Origin: Ophiodon elongatus
Taxonomy: Eukaryota > Chordata > Actinopteri > Perciformes > Hexagrammidae
NCBI GenBank assembly: GCA_016806645.1
Contig: JACSYO010001808.1
Span: 310,001-374,000, forward strand
DNA length: 64,000 bases
Direction: 5' to 3'
Part shown: positions 25,834 to 36,900 of the stretch, piece by piece
Position numbering within the stretch: the first letter of the stretch is position 1
Layout: every line of letters starts with the position of its first letter
The notes under the pieces: model-generated
The model's input: only the letters and a program-made list of their open reading frames with translations
The model's database searches: none
What the model was told of the DNA's origin: nothing
Made by a program: the position numbers and the translations under genes

Positions 25834-28800
25834 CTGACACAGAGTTTTAAAAGAGTCAAGTTCTCTTCTTCAGGGTTCAGCCCTGGGACCATGTAGGACA
25901 CTTGACTCTGGAGTCATTTTGTGTAAATATTGTGTACATTTTATTAAATATAGTTTTTACCCACATTTATTTTAGCTGTTATTCAAACATTCACTTTGTT
26001 TTGTTTTTTGCTCATTTTATTGCTTTTTTTGTCCCTGCAGACCCTACAGAAACATTTTATGCTGCCGAGTTTCCTGCTAAAAAATAAGATGCATGTCCCC
26101 ATTACTATGAAAGACACGTGACAATAAAGATGCCGTTCCAGGCAGGTAAGAGACTGACAAAGCGTATTTTTTTGGTGTGTTTTAAATGAGAACTCTGACA
26201 AATTTAGAGCAAAATACATCTAGCTTGCATGTCAGCGGCTGGCTGACGGTCTCCACCTTCTTTGTAGAAGATGTAAACCCCCTCAACGCTCACACATGGA
26301 CCTCGACTTCGTCTGTCTGGGCTCATTTTGCAGGATCCCTTACATGGAGAATATATTGGCTCACAAATAACGTCCTCTCTGTGTGAACATCAAGCGAGAC
26401 ATCCAACTTCTGGTCAGAGGCAGCGATCACCTTCTGGTGGCTTGGCAGCCAGCAGCACTCAGCAGATGCTGGACCTGCTGACACTCTGGATATTGATCAT
26501 GGGTGATGGGCTAGTGGTGGTTTGGGGGCCAGCTTCTAGTCCTTCCAAGAGATTACTGTCAACTTTGGATCTACTTGTTGAAATATTTCAGTCATCTACA
26601 GAGCGGAACTTCTGGGAAATCTTCCCACCCTTTCCCAAACTGAAATCTTGAGTGAAAGAAAAGCTCAGGGGAGGAAAGGAGGCGAAGCCAAGAGCTTCAA
26701 CAAGGACACTAAAAGCAACTCAGTCTGAGACTTTAATGAAGCCAAAGAAACTTTTGGCCCTCCTAAAGAAAAAGAAAAAGACACGCACACACACACAGGC
26801 TTTTTGAAAGCTCTGCCCAGCTGTAGACAATGTGACCTAATGAGCACCAGCCACCAGCAATCAAGCACAATCAGGATGGCTGCTGTCTTTTTTTACACCT
26901 TTCCTGTTTTTATTCTAATTTAAGCAGAATCAGATCTGAAAAATATTTGAAAGCAACATAATTACAAGAAAAAAAGCATCAACAAGAATTCCCAATTAAC
27001 TTTTAACTGCATTTCCCCCACACAATTAAAAGCCATATTTAGTCACTTCAGATTTATTTTGCTCTTCTCTGAAATAAAAAAATAAATAATGCTGTGTTTG
27101 TAACCTCTTAAACCTCATTGACATGCAGCAAAACATTGTTCAATGCAACGTCTTTTATTTTAAAATTATAGCGAAGATCCCAAAATTCCCAAAATATTCC
27201 AAATAAGGTGAATTTTGGGGAAATGTGCATAAAAAGATTAACAGGAGTGGCTCTAAGTCGAGCCGCCATAAAACCGAATATGAATTTGAGTTTGGATATT
27301 CCATGCAGCGTACTAATATAGCTTCAGGGAGGAGTTGTTATATGATACAGTCAGACAGTATGGAACAATATGAAATATAAGTGGGGAAACTGGGTGGTAA
27401 AGGGTTAAAATGTGGTTTTATTAATTTGAATAAACAAATATATTTTGGGTTAAGAGAGTCAGATAAAAAGCTGAACTCTTGTCTGGATGATGATTCAAAA
27501 ACCCCTGAGGCAAGAATTTCATAGTTGGACTCATTTCCATTGTGGCCACACGGCATAAGTTATTGTAATATTTTTTGGGCTGTACACATGTGACCACAAA
27601 AGCTGGCAACTCTTCAGGTCATATTTATTCTACTGAACTATTGATTTTCTCAAAACCAAGACACATGAAGCGCATTCCGATGTGGTGGATTGACCACCAG
27701 CTGATCCCAGTTCATCGTTTTATTCATCTGCAGATGATATTCTTATGACTGTTATTATAAGTTATGGTTATGTTTGTCATGGCCACTTATACAAGTACAG
27801 ACATTAAATAATATACCTCTTTCCAAACATGGGGCGGGGGACGATATGCAAACTTCATGTCATGATTTATTCTGGCCAAAATAATTGCGTTCACGATATT
27901 CTCTTGATTATCATCAGAATATGCTTAAAACTTAAATACTGGAATCACTTTACGTCACATTTTAATATTTTGATTACATCACTGGTAGAACACATCTTTT
28001 TTTTTTAGTCAACACAAAACAAAATAAGGTAAATAAGGTAATCATAAATCATCAGGTCCCCCTGCATAGATAAAGGATAAATACTTTTTTATTCCTCCAT
28101 GATGATTCCTGTATTTTTTAAACCTTTATTTGTCCCTTCTCCACCATGAAACAGCTCCTTCACGACACTCCTGAGTGCATTCACAATTATCCCGATAATG
28201 TCGGTTCTCCACAATCAACTTGTTGTCTTTTTTATCCCGACCCATCTCTATTGATGTTAAATAATGGCACTAAATGGCTCCATCACATGTAATTATGTCT
28301 TTTTATACTTTCATTTCTAATCATCTCCACAGCTGTTTTTTCCAAAGGGCTCGTCTTCCTCTCACACACACCTGTGCTTGAGTGAAACCCAACGAGTGGA
28401 TTCTGTCCAACAGCAGACTTCCACAATGGAAACACCTCGTTGAAGATAAATCACGCGTTAAAATTGATTGCGTTATCATTTCTTGTTCTGAGCGGTTTAT
28501 GATGATCATGTAAGTGAGATATGTTTGTGTTAAGGCCAGAAAATAACTGTTTTTTTTGTTTGTTTTTTAACTTTTTGTCCTTACCGCCACATAGCAGAAG
28601 GGCCCCTCCCACTTTATAGAGTCTGTGATTGGCCAGCGGGCCGGCACAGATGACGACGAATCCACCGGTGACGACAGCCGCCGCGCCCGTGACGAGGAAG
28701 ATGCTCCAGAAGGTCCTAAAAACTGAGAGAATATGAGGCCTTGTAAATCACGAGAGATCATAAAACGTAAAACAATTAAAATAAATGATTCGTGAAAATA

Positions 28801-30509
28801 ATCCCGACCAATGGCAGAGTGATGTTCATACGGTTCTGCGGGGTAACCGTGTGGCCCACTGACGGGAAACGGGAAGAGGAAGGCGGCCCGGCAGACCTTC
28901 GACGGCGGCTGATTGGCTGCAGGGAAGGACGCAGTTATGACGCTGCTGTTTGGGAGAATTAGGATTCATAAACGCATCACATTCACGTCTGAGGTTCTTA
29001 CAGATCCAAAGGTCCCAAATGGGGTATTGATCTGAGGCAGCCGTGAAGGAGCACCGCCAGAACAGGCCCTCGTGGAAGACCCTCACACCGCCCGCAGCCT
29101 GATGGATCACAAAGCCAAGGTCACTGGAGGTCAGTCTGGGGTCACTAAACGACGGCTTTTAAATAAACGCCGGACTCATCAGGTGTCAGAGGGTCCGCAG
29201 ACTGATGCAGGGACCGTGGGTCCGTACATGGACAGTGTGTGACTGATGGTGTAGAGCAGGGGTCAAGGACCCCAAACTGAGAGAGATATGGAGCAGGGAC
29301 CCCCTGCTATACATATATTGTATAAAATTGTGTTTTATATTATGTATAAACATACCTTGTTATTGTGCATTCAATACTACTCTATTCAAATAATACACAG
29401 GTTCATATGTTCATGTTTTTATTTTAAACATGTGCAAGGTCCAGTGGGTAGGGTGGCCGTGCCACTGCCTGTTTATAAACACACCGTCAACTGATGCCAA
29501 TATCAGCATTGTCTGTCAATTGCATGATAATCATGCATAGAAGCTATTCAAATTTTTTCAAGGTTTTTATTTTTATATACAGTATATATTTTTTTATTTA
29601 CTGAAAGATAACATCTTCTGCCTCCATTTATCCATTCACTACAATATGTTGGATTCATGTTAATGTGTATTTAAAAACATTTAAATTTGTGGGAAAACAA
29701 TTGGTGGGAAAGAATATAAACAAAATATGAAAAATTGTCTAATCAACCAAAGATGTCACGACCCCCCTGCAGTACCTCCACGGACCCCCTAGAGGTCGCG
29801 GACCCTCCGTTGAAGACAGTCTGTGACCGTGTGCGTTCATGAGTCTTTAGTGGACAGCTGGAGAAGTTACTCCACTTTCACAACGTGTGAAGATGATGAT
29901 GGAGGGCTGAAGGAGTTTATTGCTGTGTTTGCAAAGTGTTTTAAAATATAAACAAAAAAACTTAAACTTATTAAAATCGTCAAATACATACATGCAATAT
30001 TGACCTCAGCTTTTAGTTTCTAGTTCAGTTCACAAGAATGTAACGCAATTCTGTTTCTATGTGTAATCACGTGCCTTTTCTCCTTTTATTAAATTTGAGG
30101 GCAATTTGTTTGATTTATATAATTGGATCTTCATCTGAGATTTTCAAGAATAAACGACATTTGTTGGAGAAATACAAAACCAAACACCTAGTTAACCGAT
30201 TATTAAACTACATGGACTGTTGGGAGATGATCAGACATGCATAGCATAAGATGATCAGAGATGCAAACCATAAGCAGATCTACCTGTTCCCCTGTTCTGG
30301 ACTCAATTCCGGTCTCTTACCTCCCGTCTGAGAGCTTTAGACACCTCGGTGCCGCTCCCCGCTCCGTAGCGGGCCTCCGGCCGGCTGCAGGACTCTGCGG
30401 CCAGCAGCCAGTACTCCGTCCCGCAGGAGAGGAGCGCGAGCAGCGAGCCCGCTGCCCCGAAGAACAAGGCCAGGAAGAGGAGCAGCCTGCGCCTCTCCGC
30501 GGGAGACAT
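25550..30509 (-). CDS. tmem182: TMEM182-like four-pass membrane protein, 5 exons
   Basis: Coding exons are 30321-30509, 29002-29098, 28832-28916, 28585-28715 and 25550-25833 (786 nt, 261 residues). All junctions are GT-AG and the frame stays open. TM1 is about residues 9-31, followed by TEYW (W34) and GLFWRC (residues 74-79), the large first extracellular loop signature of the claudin/PMP22 superfamily. TM2 (about 126-149), TM3 (about 159-182) and TM4 (about 217-240) follow. The loop motif NQPPSK and the TM2-TM3 stretch agree with my recollection of human TMEM182 (229 residues), a muscle- and fat-enriched membrane protein linked to myogenic differentiation. The start is the first ATG, just before TM1. 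The C-terminus carries a polar Pro/Glu-rich tail of about 20 residues that human TMEM182 appears to lack. Teleosts may have two tmem182 copies, and I cannot tell which this is. It lies tandem to actr3 on the same strand. Confidence 0.9.
28585..28715 (-). CDS. tmem182: tmem182-like exon 4 (TM2 and start of TM3)
   Basis: Acceptor choice matters here. Using the upstream CAG (exon start at 28722) would bring in an in-frame TAG after exon 3. The TTTTTAG acceptor, giving 28715, keeps the frame open into TFWSIFLVTG. The donor is GTAAGGA. The exon encodes TM2 and the LANHRLYKVGG stretch. Confidence 0.85.
28832..28916 (-). CDS. tmem182: tmem182-like exon 3
   Basis: This 85-nt exon lies between CCTGCAG and GTATGAA. 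It encodes the NQPPSK loop and a Pro/Phe-rich segment. It receives 1 nt and passes on 2 nt of split codons, which matches both neighbours. Confidence 0.88.
29002..29098 (-). CDS. tmem182: tmem182-like exon 2
   Basis: Acceptor ATCAG and donor GTAAGAA bound 97 nt (32 codons plus 1 nt). It encodes the family core FHEGLFWRC and the IWDLW segment of the first extracellular loop. This is the most diagnostic exon of the gene. Confidence 0.92.
29255..29815. mobile_element. Possible degenerate hAT-like non-autonomous element
   Basis: An AT-rich core is bounded by CAGGGGTCAAGGACCCC on the left. On the right, read inward on the minus strand, it begins CAACGGAGGGTCCGCGACC, with further GGACCCCCT/CCCCCTGC words near both ends. 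The layout resembles hAT-type ends. I find no clear 8-bp target duplication and no transposase. It lies in tmem182-like intron 1. Confidence 0.35.
30321..30509 (-). CDS. tmem182: tmem182-like exon 1 (residues 1-63)
   Basis: The ATG at 30509 has a G at -3. The exon encodes a short Arg-rich cytoplasmic start, TM1 and the TEYW motif. It ends GAG before donor GTAAGAG, phase 0. The same frame runs upstream without another ATG. Confidence 0.9.
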
Positions 30510-30839
30510 GGCGCCTCTAGAAAGCTGCTGTTCTCTGGAGCCGGTTCTCACCCCGTCTCCGCCTTCTACAGCATTTCATGTTCAAAATTCATAGAATAAA
30601 AATAAATAAACACCATAAGTGACCACCATGAGGGACACTGCTCCTCTCCGGACGCACATGAGGGTTCAGTGGAAATAAACTCTGGCATCACGCGTCGGTC
30701 CGTGTGAAGGGATACAGTTACAGAGGAGGGGGGTTGGGGGGTCACACGAATATAGCTGTGTTATGTTGAGAATAGATGCAGCCCAAAGATAACCGTGCCC
30801 TTCTCACCAGTACATCTTGAAAAACACAAACCACAACTG
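30510..30839 (-). promoter_or_regulatory. Short interval holding the tmem182-like 5' UTR and promoter
   Basis: Only about 330 bases separate the tmem182-like ATG from the inferred actr3 cleavage site. The tmem182-like promoter must lie here or overlap the actr3 3' UTR. I see no clear TATA box. Sequence near the ATG is GC-rich. Confidence 0.4.
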
Positions 30840-31799
30840 TAGAAATATCTCCTTGGCATTTATTGGAATGCCAGCGTTGAAATCCAGGTTTGGTACAGTA
30901 CAAGGCTATCCAGTAGAACTGAGATCTAGGCAACAGTGATGGTCCAACAACAGTCATTCAAACTGCAAGTTCATATATTAATACGACTTTTCTTCTTTTT
31001 TTTTTTTTTTTTCCGAGACATGTTGGTCAAGAGATGATTAATACAAATAAAAAAAAAAGGTCAAAGGGAAGCGGTGAGGATTCTCACACTGCTGCGAGAG
31101 AAGAGAAGACTTCAGTGACACCTGGTGAACTATTTGAACAGATCGATAATATTATTTTAAATGCCCGACTTGTTTTAATCATCTAAATTCAAATAAATAT
31201 TCCTTCCAGGTACTGATGGACATGTTACAAAAAAAGAAGAAAAAAAGACACAAAAAAAGAAAAGAAAATCAGAAATGGTCAGTTTGTCTGTTGATTGATT
31301 TTTTTTTTGTCTCCACCCATTTGATGATCAAAAAGGTGTTTTATTCACTGATGTTTGTGGAAAACAAACTAGCAAAGCACGTCCTGCTTCTTGAAACAAT
31401 ATAGAACATTTAGCAAGAACCCAACCCACACAGAGAGGTGCATCTATACAGGACTCATGTTGATTAATTACATATTACAACCCTGTGAGGATATTATAAG
31501 TACATATACGAGGCACGCAGAAATTAAAGATTTATCACCTATTATTAACCTACTTGCAGTAAACATTATATGTGAGGATCCTTTGGGCTGAGTCACCTCT
31601 GTCCTCGAATTTGTGAGGATATTGCCGCTAGTTTGGCAGTTTGTTTGGTCCACTGTCGCTTTACCCCAATGAACGGGGTCTGTCGTAGAGCATCCGCGCA
31701 AAGGCTCATGGGACTTCCACAGCACGGGAGGTCTTGCGGCGCTTCTTCCCCTCTTTTTTTTTTTTTCCTCGGCCTCCACTGAATGCGCCGCTCCGACGC
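30840..31799 (-). other. actr3: actr3 3' UTR (inferred)
   Basis: This AT-rich, ORF-poor sequence follows the actr3 stop. A minus-strand AATAAA lies at 30859-30864, so cleavage near 30840 would give a UTR of about 0.95 kb. Earlier AATAAA words are possible alternatives. The end is inferred from the signal alone. Confidence 0.5.
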
Positions 31800-31895
31800 C
31801 TAAGACATGACTCCGAACACGGGGTTGTGGCGGCAGATGCTCGGCCCGATCTCCTCGTAGTCCTTCTTGGTGTGGCACACTTGGTAAAACTCCGG
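31800..31895 (-). CDS. actr3: actr3 exon 12 (residues 388-418 and stop)
   Basis: This terminal coding exon encodes [18 protein letters not shown] through NPVFGVMS, with TAG at 31800-31802. The acceptor follows a long T tract. Confidence 0.97.
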
Positions 31896-34800
31896 CTGCC
31901 GGGAAAAAAAAAACAGAAAACGCTCCCGTTAGTCTGGTGCATTTTGGAAAGACCGTTTATTTCTGATCACTTTTGTTCACATGAAAAACTCATCATCAAA
32001 AAGGGAACATTCACGAGTTCCTGTTTTCAGTGATTTCTATAAAAAGCAGCAGGGGGGCGATTACATGTCGTTAGAGAAGCGGGAAACACGGTTTTGATAC
32101 TCACAGTAGACGCCAGCATTGATCCCCCGAACCAGACGGCGTACCTCTGCATGTGATGAGTGATGACTTGCACATCGATGGGCTTCGGCTGCAGAATAAA
32201 GAACAAAACAAACAAACAAAGAGGATAACCGTCAATACTGAAACAAAACACCACTTCCTGAAAAAATAAAGTGGAAACGTTTTGTTTCATTCGAGTGTCT
32301 TCTTGTACGTTGGTACAGACCAACTGTGCTCTAAATACTTTTTAGAAATACTCATGTTTATAAGAGGGGGGGGGATACATTTACATAATTTGAATACAAT
32401 TCACAGCTCTTTTTATTTCTTTTGACTAATCTTCATCCTCACCTTCAACTTGCCGCCGCTCAGCTCTTCGCTCATCTTCAGCCGCGCGTCCACGGTCCTC
32501 TTGAGATCCCTCTGCATGCGTCTGCCAAAGTCCCTGAACATGGTGGAGCCTCCGGAGAGCACGATGTTCTGAGACAGAGAGGAGGGACACGTTGACAACA
32601 CGATGACAACACGATGACAACACGATGACAACACGTTGACAACACGTTGACAACACGTTGACAACACGATGACAACACGATGAGCTAACAGCGGCGGTGA
32701 GGCTCCGGCTAAGGAGGCCGGTGCGTCTGTACCTTGTAGAGCGGGCGCCTGACGTCGATGGGGCAGTTCTGGATGACCTCGTCCACCACCTCCGAGATCG
32801 GCTGGGTGAAGTCTGGGTTGGCGAACTGGACGAGACCAGAGAGCAAACAGGGAGGTCAAAGAAATATGACGGTCGTCTGATCGGCTGGGTGGAGATTTTG
32901 AAAGCGGCAAACATTTATAGACTGTGACTAAACTATCAGGACGAATACGTTACAGTTTCACCGGCTTAAGGTATTTTTTGGGAGAAAAAAAAAGAAAAAA
33001 AATGATGGCTTAACTTTAAAAGTGTTCAATCAAGAGAATAAAAATCTGAGCTGACGTTTTAGGCTAAATCTATCAGCAGCAATATATCTTGCAAACTATT
33101 TCCTCTACCTCTGGGTGGAAGAAGATCTCCGGGCCCAGGAAGCGCTCGTAGCCAACGTCGATGGTGAACTCCTTCTTGGAGACGGAGTTGATGCCCGTGT
33201 ACTGTTTGATCCACTTGGAGCCGTCTGTGTCGTACTTGTTAAACTCCTTCACGAGGTCGGGGCAGACGTAGCTGAACCGCTCCTAGAAGGAAAACAATGC
33301 AGTGCAACTTTTAGCGGACGCAACGAGCAATGTCGTGGCAATGCGACGAGACAACCAAACCAAACGGATTATGGAACGTTGGTCAAACATCTTTCTATTT
33401 AAAACTCGCGGCGAGTCTCTGTAGCTGCACTGACCTCTAGTGGTCAGGCTGAGAAGTGCATAACAGGGACACCACTAACACCATCATATGATGAGGACAT
33501 CACTTCCTGTTGTGGGGACTGTTTTTTAAAGTTTCAGTCAAAAAACAGAACTAAATACAAAATTAAAAGAACATATTGACTTCCTGAAACGGACTACAGA
33601 CACACCTCTGAGTGAGGTCTGCTCTGTCACAGAGCTGCAGCGAGTGAGGGATTAGTGGGAAATTCACAAACAACTTGCTTGCAACACACATTTCTCCACC
33701 TTTTAAAACAAAAGGTGAGCCACACTTGGCAAAATAAGAGGTTCATCCCGTCTTGTCACTTATCATAAATCATCAAATACAGTCTGGTTTGATGAATATC
33801 AGCTCAACCGGCTATGATGTTTCTAAAACCAGTCCACCACTGACCTTGACGGCTTTAGCCGTCTCCAGGGACTGCTCCGGGGGGATCCCCACCTCCCGCT
33901 CCCTCAGCAGCTGTTGGGTGAAGTACGTGATGTCTCGACCGGCGATGGGGATGTGCTTAATGCAGCTACCGATGACGTAGCCTTCAGCCTGGAAGACAAA
34001 GACACACACACACGGGTTCAGGACAGAGTGGAAACGGAGCAAAAAGGTAATCCTGGGAAAAGAGAAGAAAAGAAGAGCGACACCCACCACCGGGATGACG
34101 TGAGTGACTCCGTCTCCGCTGTCGATCACAGTCCCCGTCAGTGTCCGCTCTCCCACCTGTCTGGATGTCCAGGAGGCAGCCAGCGCCAGGACAGCCTGAG
34201 GCAGAAAACACAGCTGTTAACAAAACTAAACATGGGACAATAACACTGTCCCGAAGAGCAAGGTGGAGTAATCCAGCATAAAGAAATCACATTATGGCAC
34301 TAAAAAGAGTCAGTGAAATTCAGAAATACTGAATACTGACATCGTGCCTGATTTACTCCAAGAGAAACAGTTACTGGTGAACTTAAAAAGAAGAAGTAAA
34401 AACTTTTATTTCCTCATTGAACCTCTGAATCACAAATCTTATACTATTTCAAGCCCACACATCTGGTTTCAGATAAGCCCTAAAAAGACTTTCCTACTTG
34501 TCGACTTTAGACTAAATAAATTCTGGTTGGCTGTTTTGGCAACTGACTGACGGAAAGTTGTTCATTTCGGTTGCCGGAATGTTTCGGAAACGTACCTGAA
34601 CGGCAATGTAGAGCCCCGGGACGTTGAAGGACTCAAACATGATCTCTGCGGTGTACTCTCGGTTCTCTGGTGTGTTGAGAGGAGGCTCCGTCTGGAGAGA
34701 GACACACAACTGATGTGAATACAGAATGACTTGAAGCCACTATTCTACATCTTGTTTTAAAGAAAAAAAGAAGAAAAAAAAGGCATTAAATGCAACAAAG

Positions 34801-36652
34801 AGAGACTTTAATTAAGATTAAAAAAAAGACCTTCTTGAATGTTTTAAAAATGGCAAATTAGACTTTTTTTTTCTGGATGTCTCAATGCCATCATGATCCG
34901 CATTTGAGGTTGTAACCCTTAGCGATGCACACAGCTCCGGCCTCACCAAAAGAAAGTAATGGTCTTCAGGTTCTGCCCGCAGATACTTGAAGATGATCTG
35001 CTCCATAAACCTCTCCATCAGGTCCCAGTCCTCCACTATCCCGTGACGGATGGGCCACTGGAACGGAAGAAGGTAAAGGTCAGCATCTTGAAAAGGGCCC
35101 GCCTCCCAAGATAAGGTCCCGCGTGACTCGGTTAAACCGTCCCGTCTACCTTTGTTGCATACGATGGTTTGTCTATGGCTTCATCCCCGATGAAGAAATC
35201 CAGGTCGTCAACGCCCTTCATCATCCTGCGCTGGGCCTGGTCGCCCACTTTGGCCGATTCTTTGATTGCGATACCTGGAGATGACGAAACAATACGCGAT
35301 GGTATTTAATCAACAGATTCAAATATGAGTACGTTAAACCAGACTACACATTTGTTCTCACAGCTTCCTGACTTCCCTACTGAAGCACTTTGGTTCCTAT
35401 TGAAGATGTAAACCTTTAAAAGCAGGTCGCAAATGTCTGGGTTCATTTTTTTGAAGCTTGGCACTGTAATATTTTAGCAGAAATAAATCGTGCATTAGGG
35501 ACTATTTTTAGCTGTGGAATAATACACAGCATATTGTGTGTAAGTGAGTATTTACAGTCACAATACACAACTCTGAAATGAGGGACATCGGACTAAAAAG
35601 TAATACAACAATGACACAGAATTCTCATAACAAAACAAAGCTTGTCTTCTCTTCAGGGAAACCATTACACGCACATAGAGATCTGACTTTTGATCACATT
35701 TTGCTTCACAATAATTGTTTTCTGATGTGAAGATGTCCCATAACCGCATCTCTCTCTCTCACTGGACTGTGATTAAAAAAAAGGAAGACGAACTGAAACT
35801 GTCACAAATCATAAAAAGGGAGATTCCTCATTTAATAATTACTTTGTTACATGCATTTCAAAATAAAGAAAATATGGTTAGCACTATTTAAAAATATATA
35901 TATAATTTACATTAATTACACATTAATGTAAATTATGTTATTTGTATTACACTTTCATCTGGAGCTTATCATAAATAGAGTTTAAAAATATATGGTTTAA
36001 TTATATTATATATTTTGGGCTTTTTTTCTCTCCATTGACTTACATGAAGGAATGATGAACTGAGGTTCTGTGTTTCCTGCATAGCCGAGCTTTGTGTACC
36101 TGAAAGGGAACAAACACAGAACACAGGTCGAGTTACAGCTGCAGCCAAACCAAACAGAGTAATATCACTATAGAATACATTATTATTGTTTTTAAATCTT
36201 CTTTTGCATCACGTTTTGATGCTTTTAAAAGGTTTTATGTGAAGCACTTTGAATTGCCTTGTTGTTGAAATGTGCTCTACAAATAAACTTGCCTTGCCTA
36301 TAGAACTCACGATTATTATTGATTATTACTCATTCTACACTGAGGGTTGACCAGGAAGTGACATTAGCCTCGCGAGCTAGCTGCAGCTAGCTGCACCAAT
36401 AAAAACAGAACTATCAAATAAAAACGTGCAAACTAAAAGCATCCGGTGGCTTTAACGTGTCAGCACGCAGCTGTGAGTCTGACTTTAAAGACGAGAGAAC
36501 AACAAACAGGCGCACATGTGGATAAGAAGCTTAAATCGGGCTCCTCAGCTCGACGGGGCGTTAGCCGGGAGTCTGACACCCAGCTAGCGTCGTGTTGTTG
36601 TCGCTCACCCGGTGCCGCAGTCAACCACACACGCCGGTAGCCGACCAGCCAT
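31800..36652 (-). CDS. actr3: Actin-related protein 3 (Arp3), 12 coding exons
   Basis: Exons are 36609-36652, 36044-36099, 35150-35274, 34947-35057, 34596-34691, 34088-34195, 33845-33988, 33109-33282, 32733-32825, 32443-32568, 32105-32188 and 31800-31895. They join to exactly 418 codons plus TAG, the length of vertebrate Arp3. Arp3 is the actin-like ATP-binding subunit that pairs with Arp2 to nucleate branched actin filaments in the seven-subunit Arp2/3 complex. Visible motifs are the first phosphate loop [13 protein letters not shown] (residues 11-23), the second phosphate loop DSGDGV (169-174), LSGGSTMF in exon 10 and the C-terminus [19 protein letters not shown] and IKPKP-region residues favour ACTR3 over ACTR3B: the protein has [11 protein letters not shown] and YEEIGPS, where ACTR3B is expected to have KPKPVEVQ and YEEYGPS. 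No key residue is missing. The gene is compact, with introns of 92-769 bases. Confidence 0.98.
32105..32188 (-). CDS. actr3: actr3 exon 11 (residues 360-387)
   Basis: This 84-nt exon encodes [20 protein letters not shown] and GGSMLAST, the conserved WxGGS segment of actins. The donor is GTGAGTA. Confidence 0.97.
32443..32568 (-). CDS. actr3: actr3 exon 10 (residues 318-359)
   Basis: This 126-nt exon encodes [20 protein letters not shown], the actin-fold nucleotide-cleft motif. It ends GGKLK before GTGAGGA. Confidence 0.97.
32591..32678. repeat. 11-bp minisatellite in actr3 intron 9
   Basis: Eight full units of GWTGACAACAC on the plus strand start every 11 bases from 32591, with a partial ninth. 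The second base runs T, A, A, A, T, T, T, A, so two unit types form short blocks. The array fills over half of the 164-base intron. Confidence 0.95.
32733..32825 (-). CDS. actr3: actr3 exon 9 (residues 287-317)
   Basis: This 93-nt exon encodes [20 protein letters not shown] and [11 protein letters not shown]. The donor GTACAGA opens the intron that carries the 11-bp minisatellite. Confidence 0.97.
33109..33282 (-). CDS. actr3: actr3 exon 8 (residues 229-286)
   Basis: At 174 nt this is the longest exon. It encodes the [18 protein letters not shown] insert and [16 protein letters not shown]. The acceptor is TTCTAG and the donor GTAGAGG. Confidence 0.97.
33845..33988 (-). CDS. actr3: actr3 exon 7 (residues 181-228)
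   Basis: This 144-nt exon encodes [19 protein letters not shown] and the [11 protein letters not shown] helix. The donor is GTCAGTG. Confidence 0.97.
34088..34195 (-). CDS. actr3: actr3 exon 6 (residues 145-180)
   Basis: This 108-nt exon carries the second phosphate-binding loop [12 protein letters not shown]. The donor is GTGGGTG. Confidence 0.97.
34596..34691 (-). CDS. actr3: actr3 exon 5 (residues 113-144)
   Basis: This 96-nt exon encodes [20 protein letters not shown] and the [11 protein letters not shown] strand. The donor is GTACGTT. Confidence 0.97.
34947..35057 (-). CDS. actr3: actr3 exon 4 (residues 76-112)
   Basis: This 111-nt exon encodes [17 protein letters not shown], a segment shared across actins and Arps. 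The donor is GTGAGGC. Confidence 0.97.
35150..35274 (-). CDS. actr3: actr3 exon 3 (residues 34-75)
   Basis: This 125-nt exon encodes [14 protein letters not shown] and ends ATK before GTAGACG, phase 0. Confidence 0.97.
36044..36099 (-). CDS. actr3: actr3 exon 2 (residues 15-34)
   Basis: Acceptor CCTTTCAG and donor GTAAGTC bound 56 nt. It completes the first ATP phosphate loop ([12 protein letters not shown]). Confidence 0.97.
36190..36302 (+). repeat. Teleost retroelement 3'-tail-like fragment in actr3 intron 1
   Basis: The words AAGCACTTTGAATTGCC, GAAATGTGCTCTACAAATAA and the end ACTTGCCTTGCC resemble the 3' tail common in teleost LINE/SINE families. It lies opposite in orientation to actr3. 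Family assignment is from memory. Confidence 0.5.
36609..36652 (-). CDS. actr3: actr3 exon 1 (residues 1-15, split)
   Basis: The ATG at 36652 is followed by [15 protein letters not shown]. The donor GTGAGCG splits the Gly15 codon. Confidence 0.97.
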
Positions 36653-36900
36653 GCTCGCTCTCCTTCGGTCCGTCGACGAGCAGATGTTTACCAGTTGCCC
36701 GATATGCACGGATGTGTGTCTCAGGAGCGGATTTAAGTCGCAGCAGCCTGAATGAAGAACAGTCAGCGGCCGATTCAGAAACGCTTCCGGGTTTTGAGGG
36801 GAGATTTCTTCGAGTGCGGAGTCAGCAGCTCCGAAGGTGCAATACTGACCCCTAGCGGGCGGAGACTGTCCCTGCAACTGGTTATTAATTTAAATGTTTA
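36653..36900 (-). promoter_or_regulatory. actr3: actr3 promoter and 5' UTR region
   Basis: This GC-richer, CpG-containing sequence lies directly upstream of the actr3 ATG. It has no TATA box. An ETS/GABP-type CCGGAAG is at 36784-36790 on the minus strand, typical of TATA-less housekeeping promoters. The start site is not determined. Confidence 0.5.

Noticed and set aside
32591..32678. Regularly spaced repeats resembling a CRISPR array
   Set aside because: The 11-bp units are directly tandem with no spacers; this is a eukaryotic minisatellite.
32413..32914. Overlapping minus-strand ORFs of about 160 codons
   Set aside because: They read straight through actr3 exons 9 and 10 and the minisatellite intron. 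Only the spliced exon frames match Arp3.
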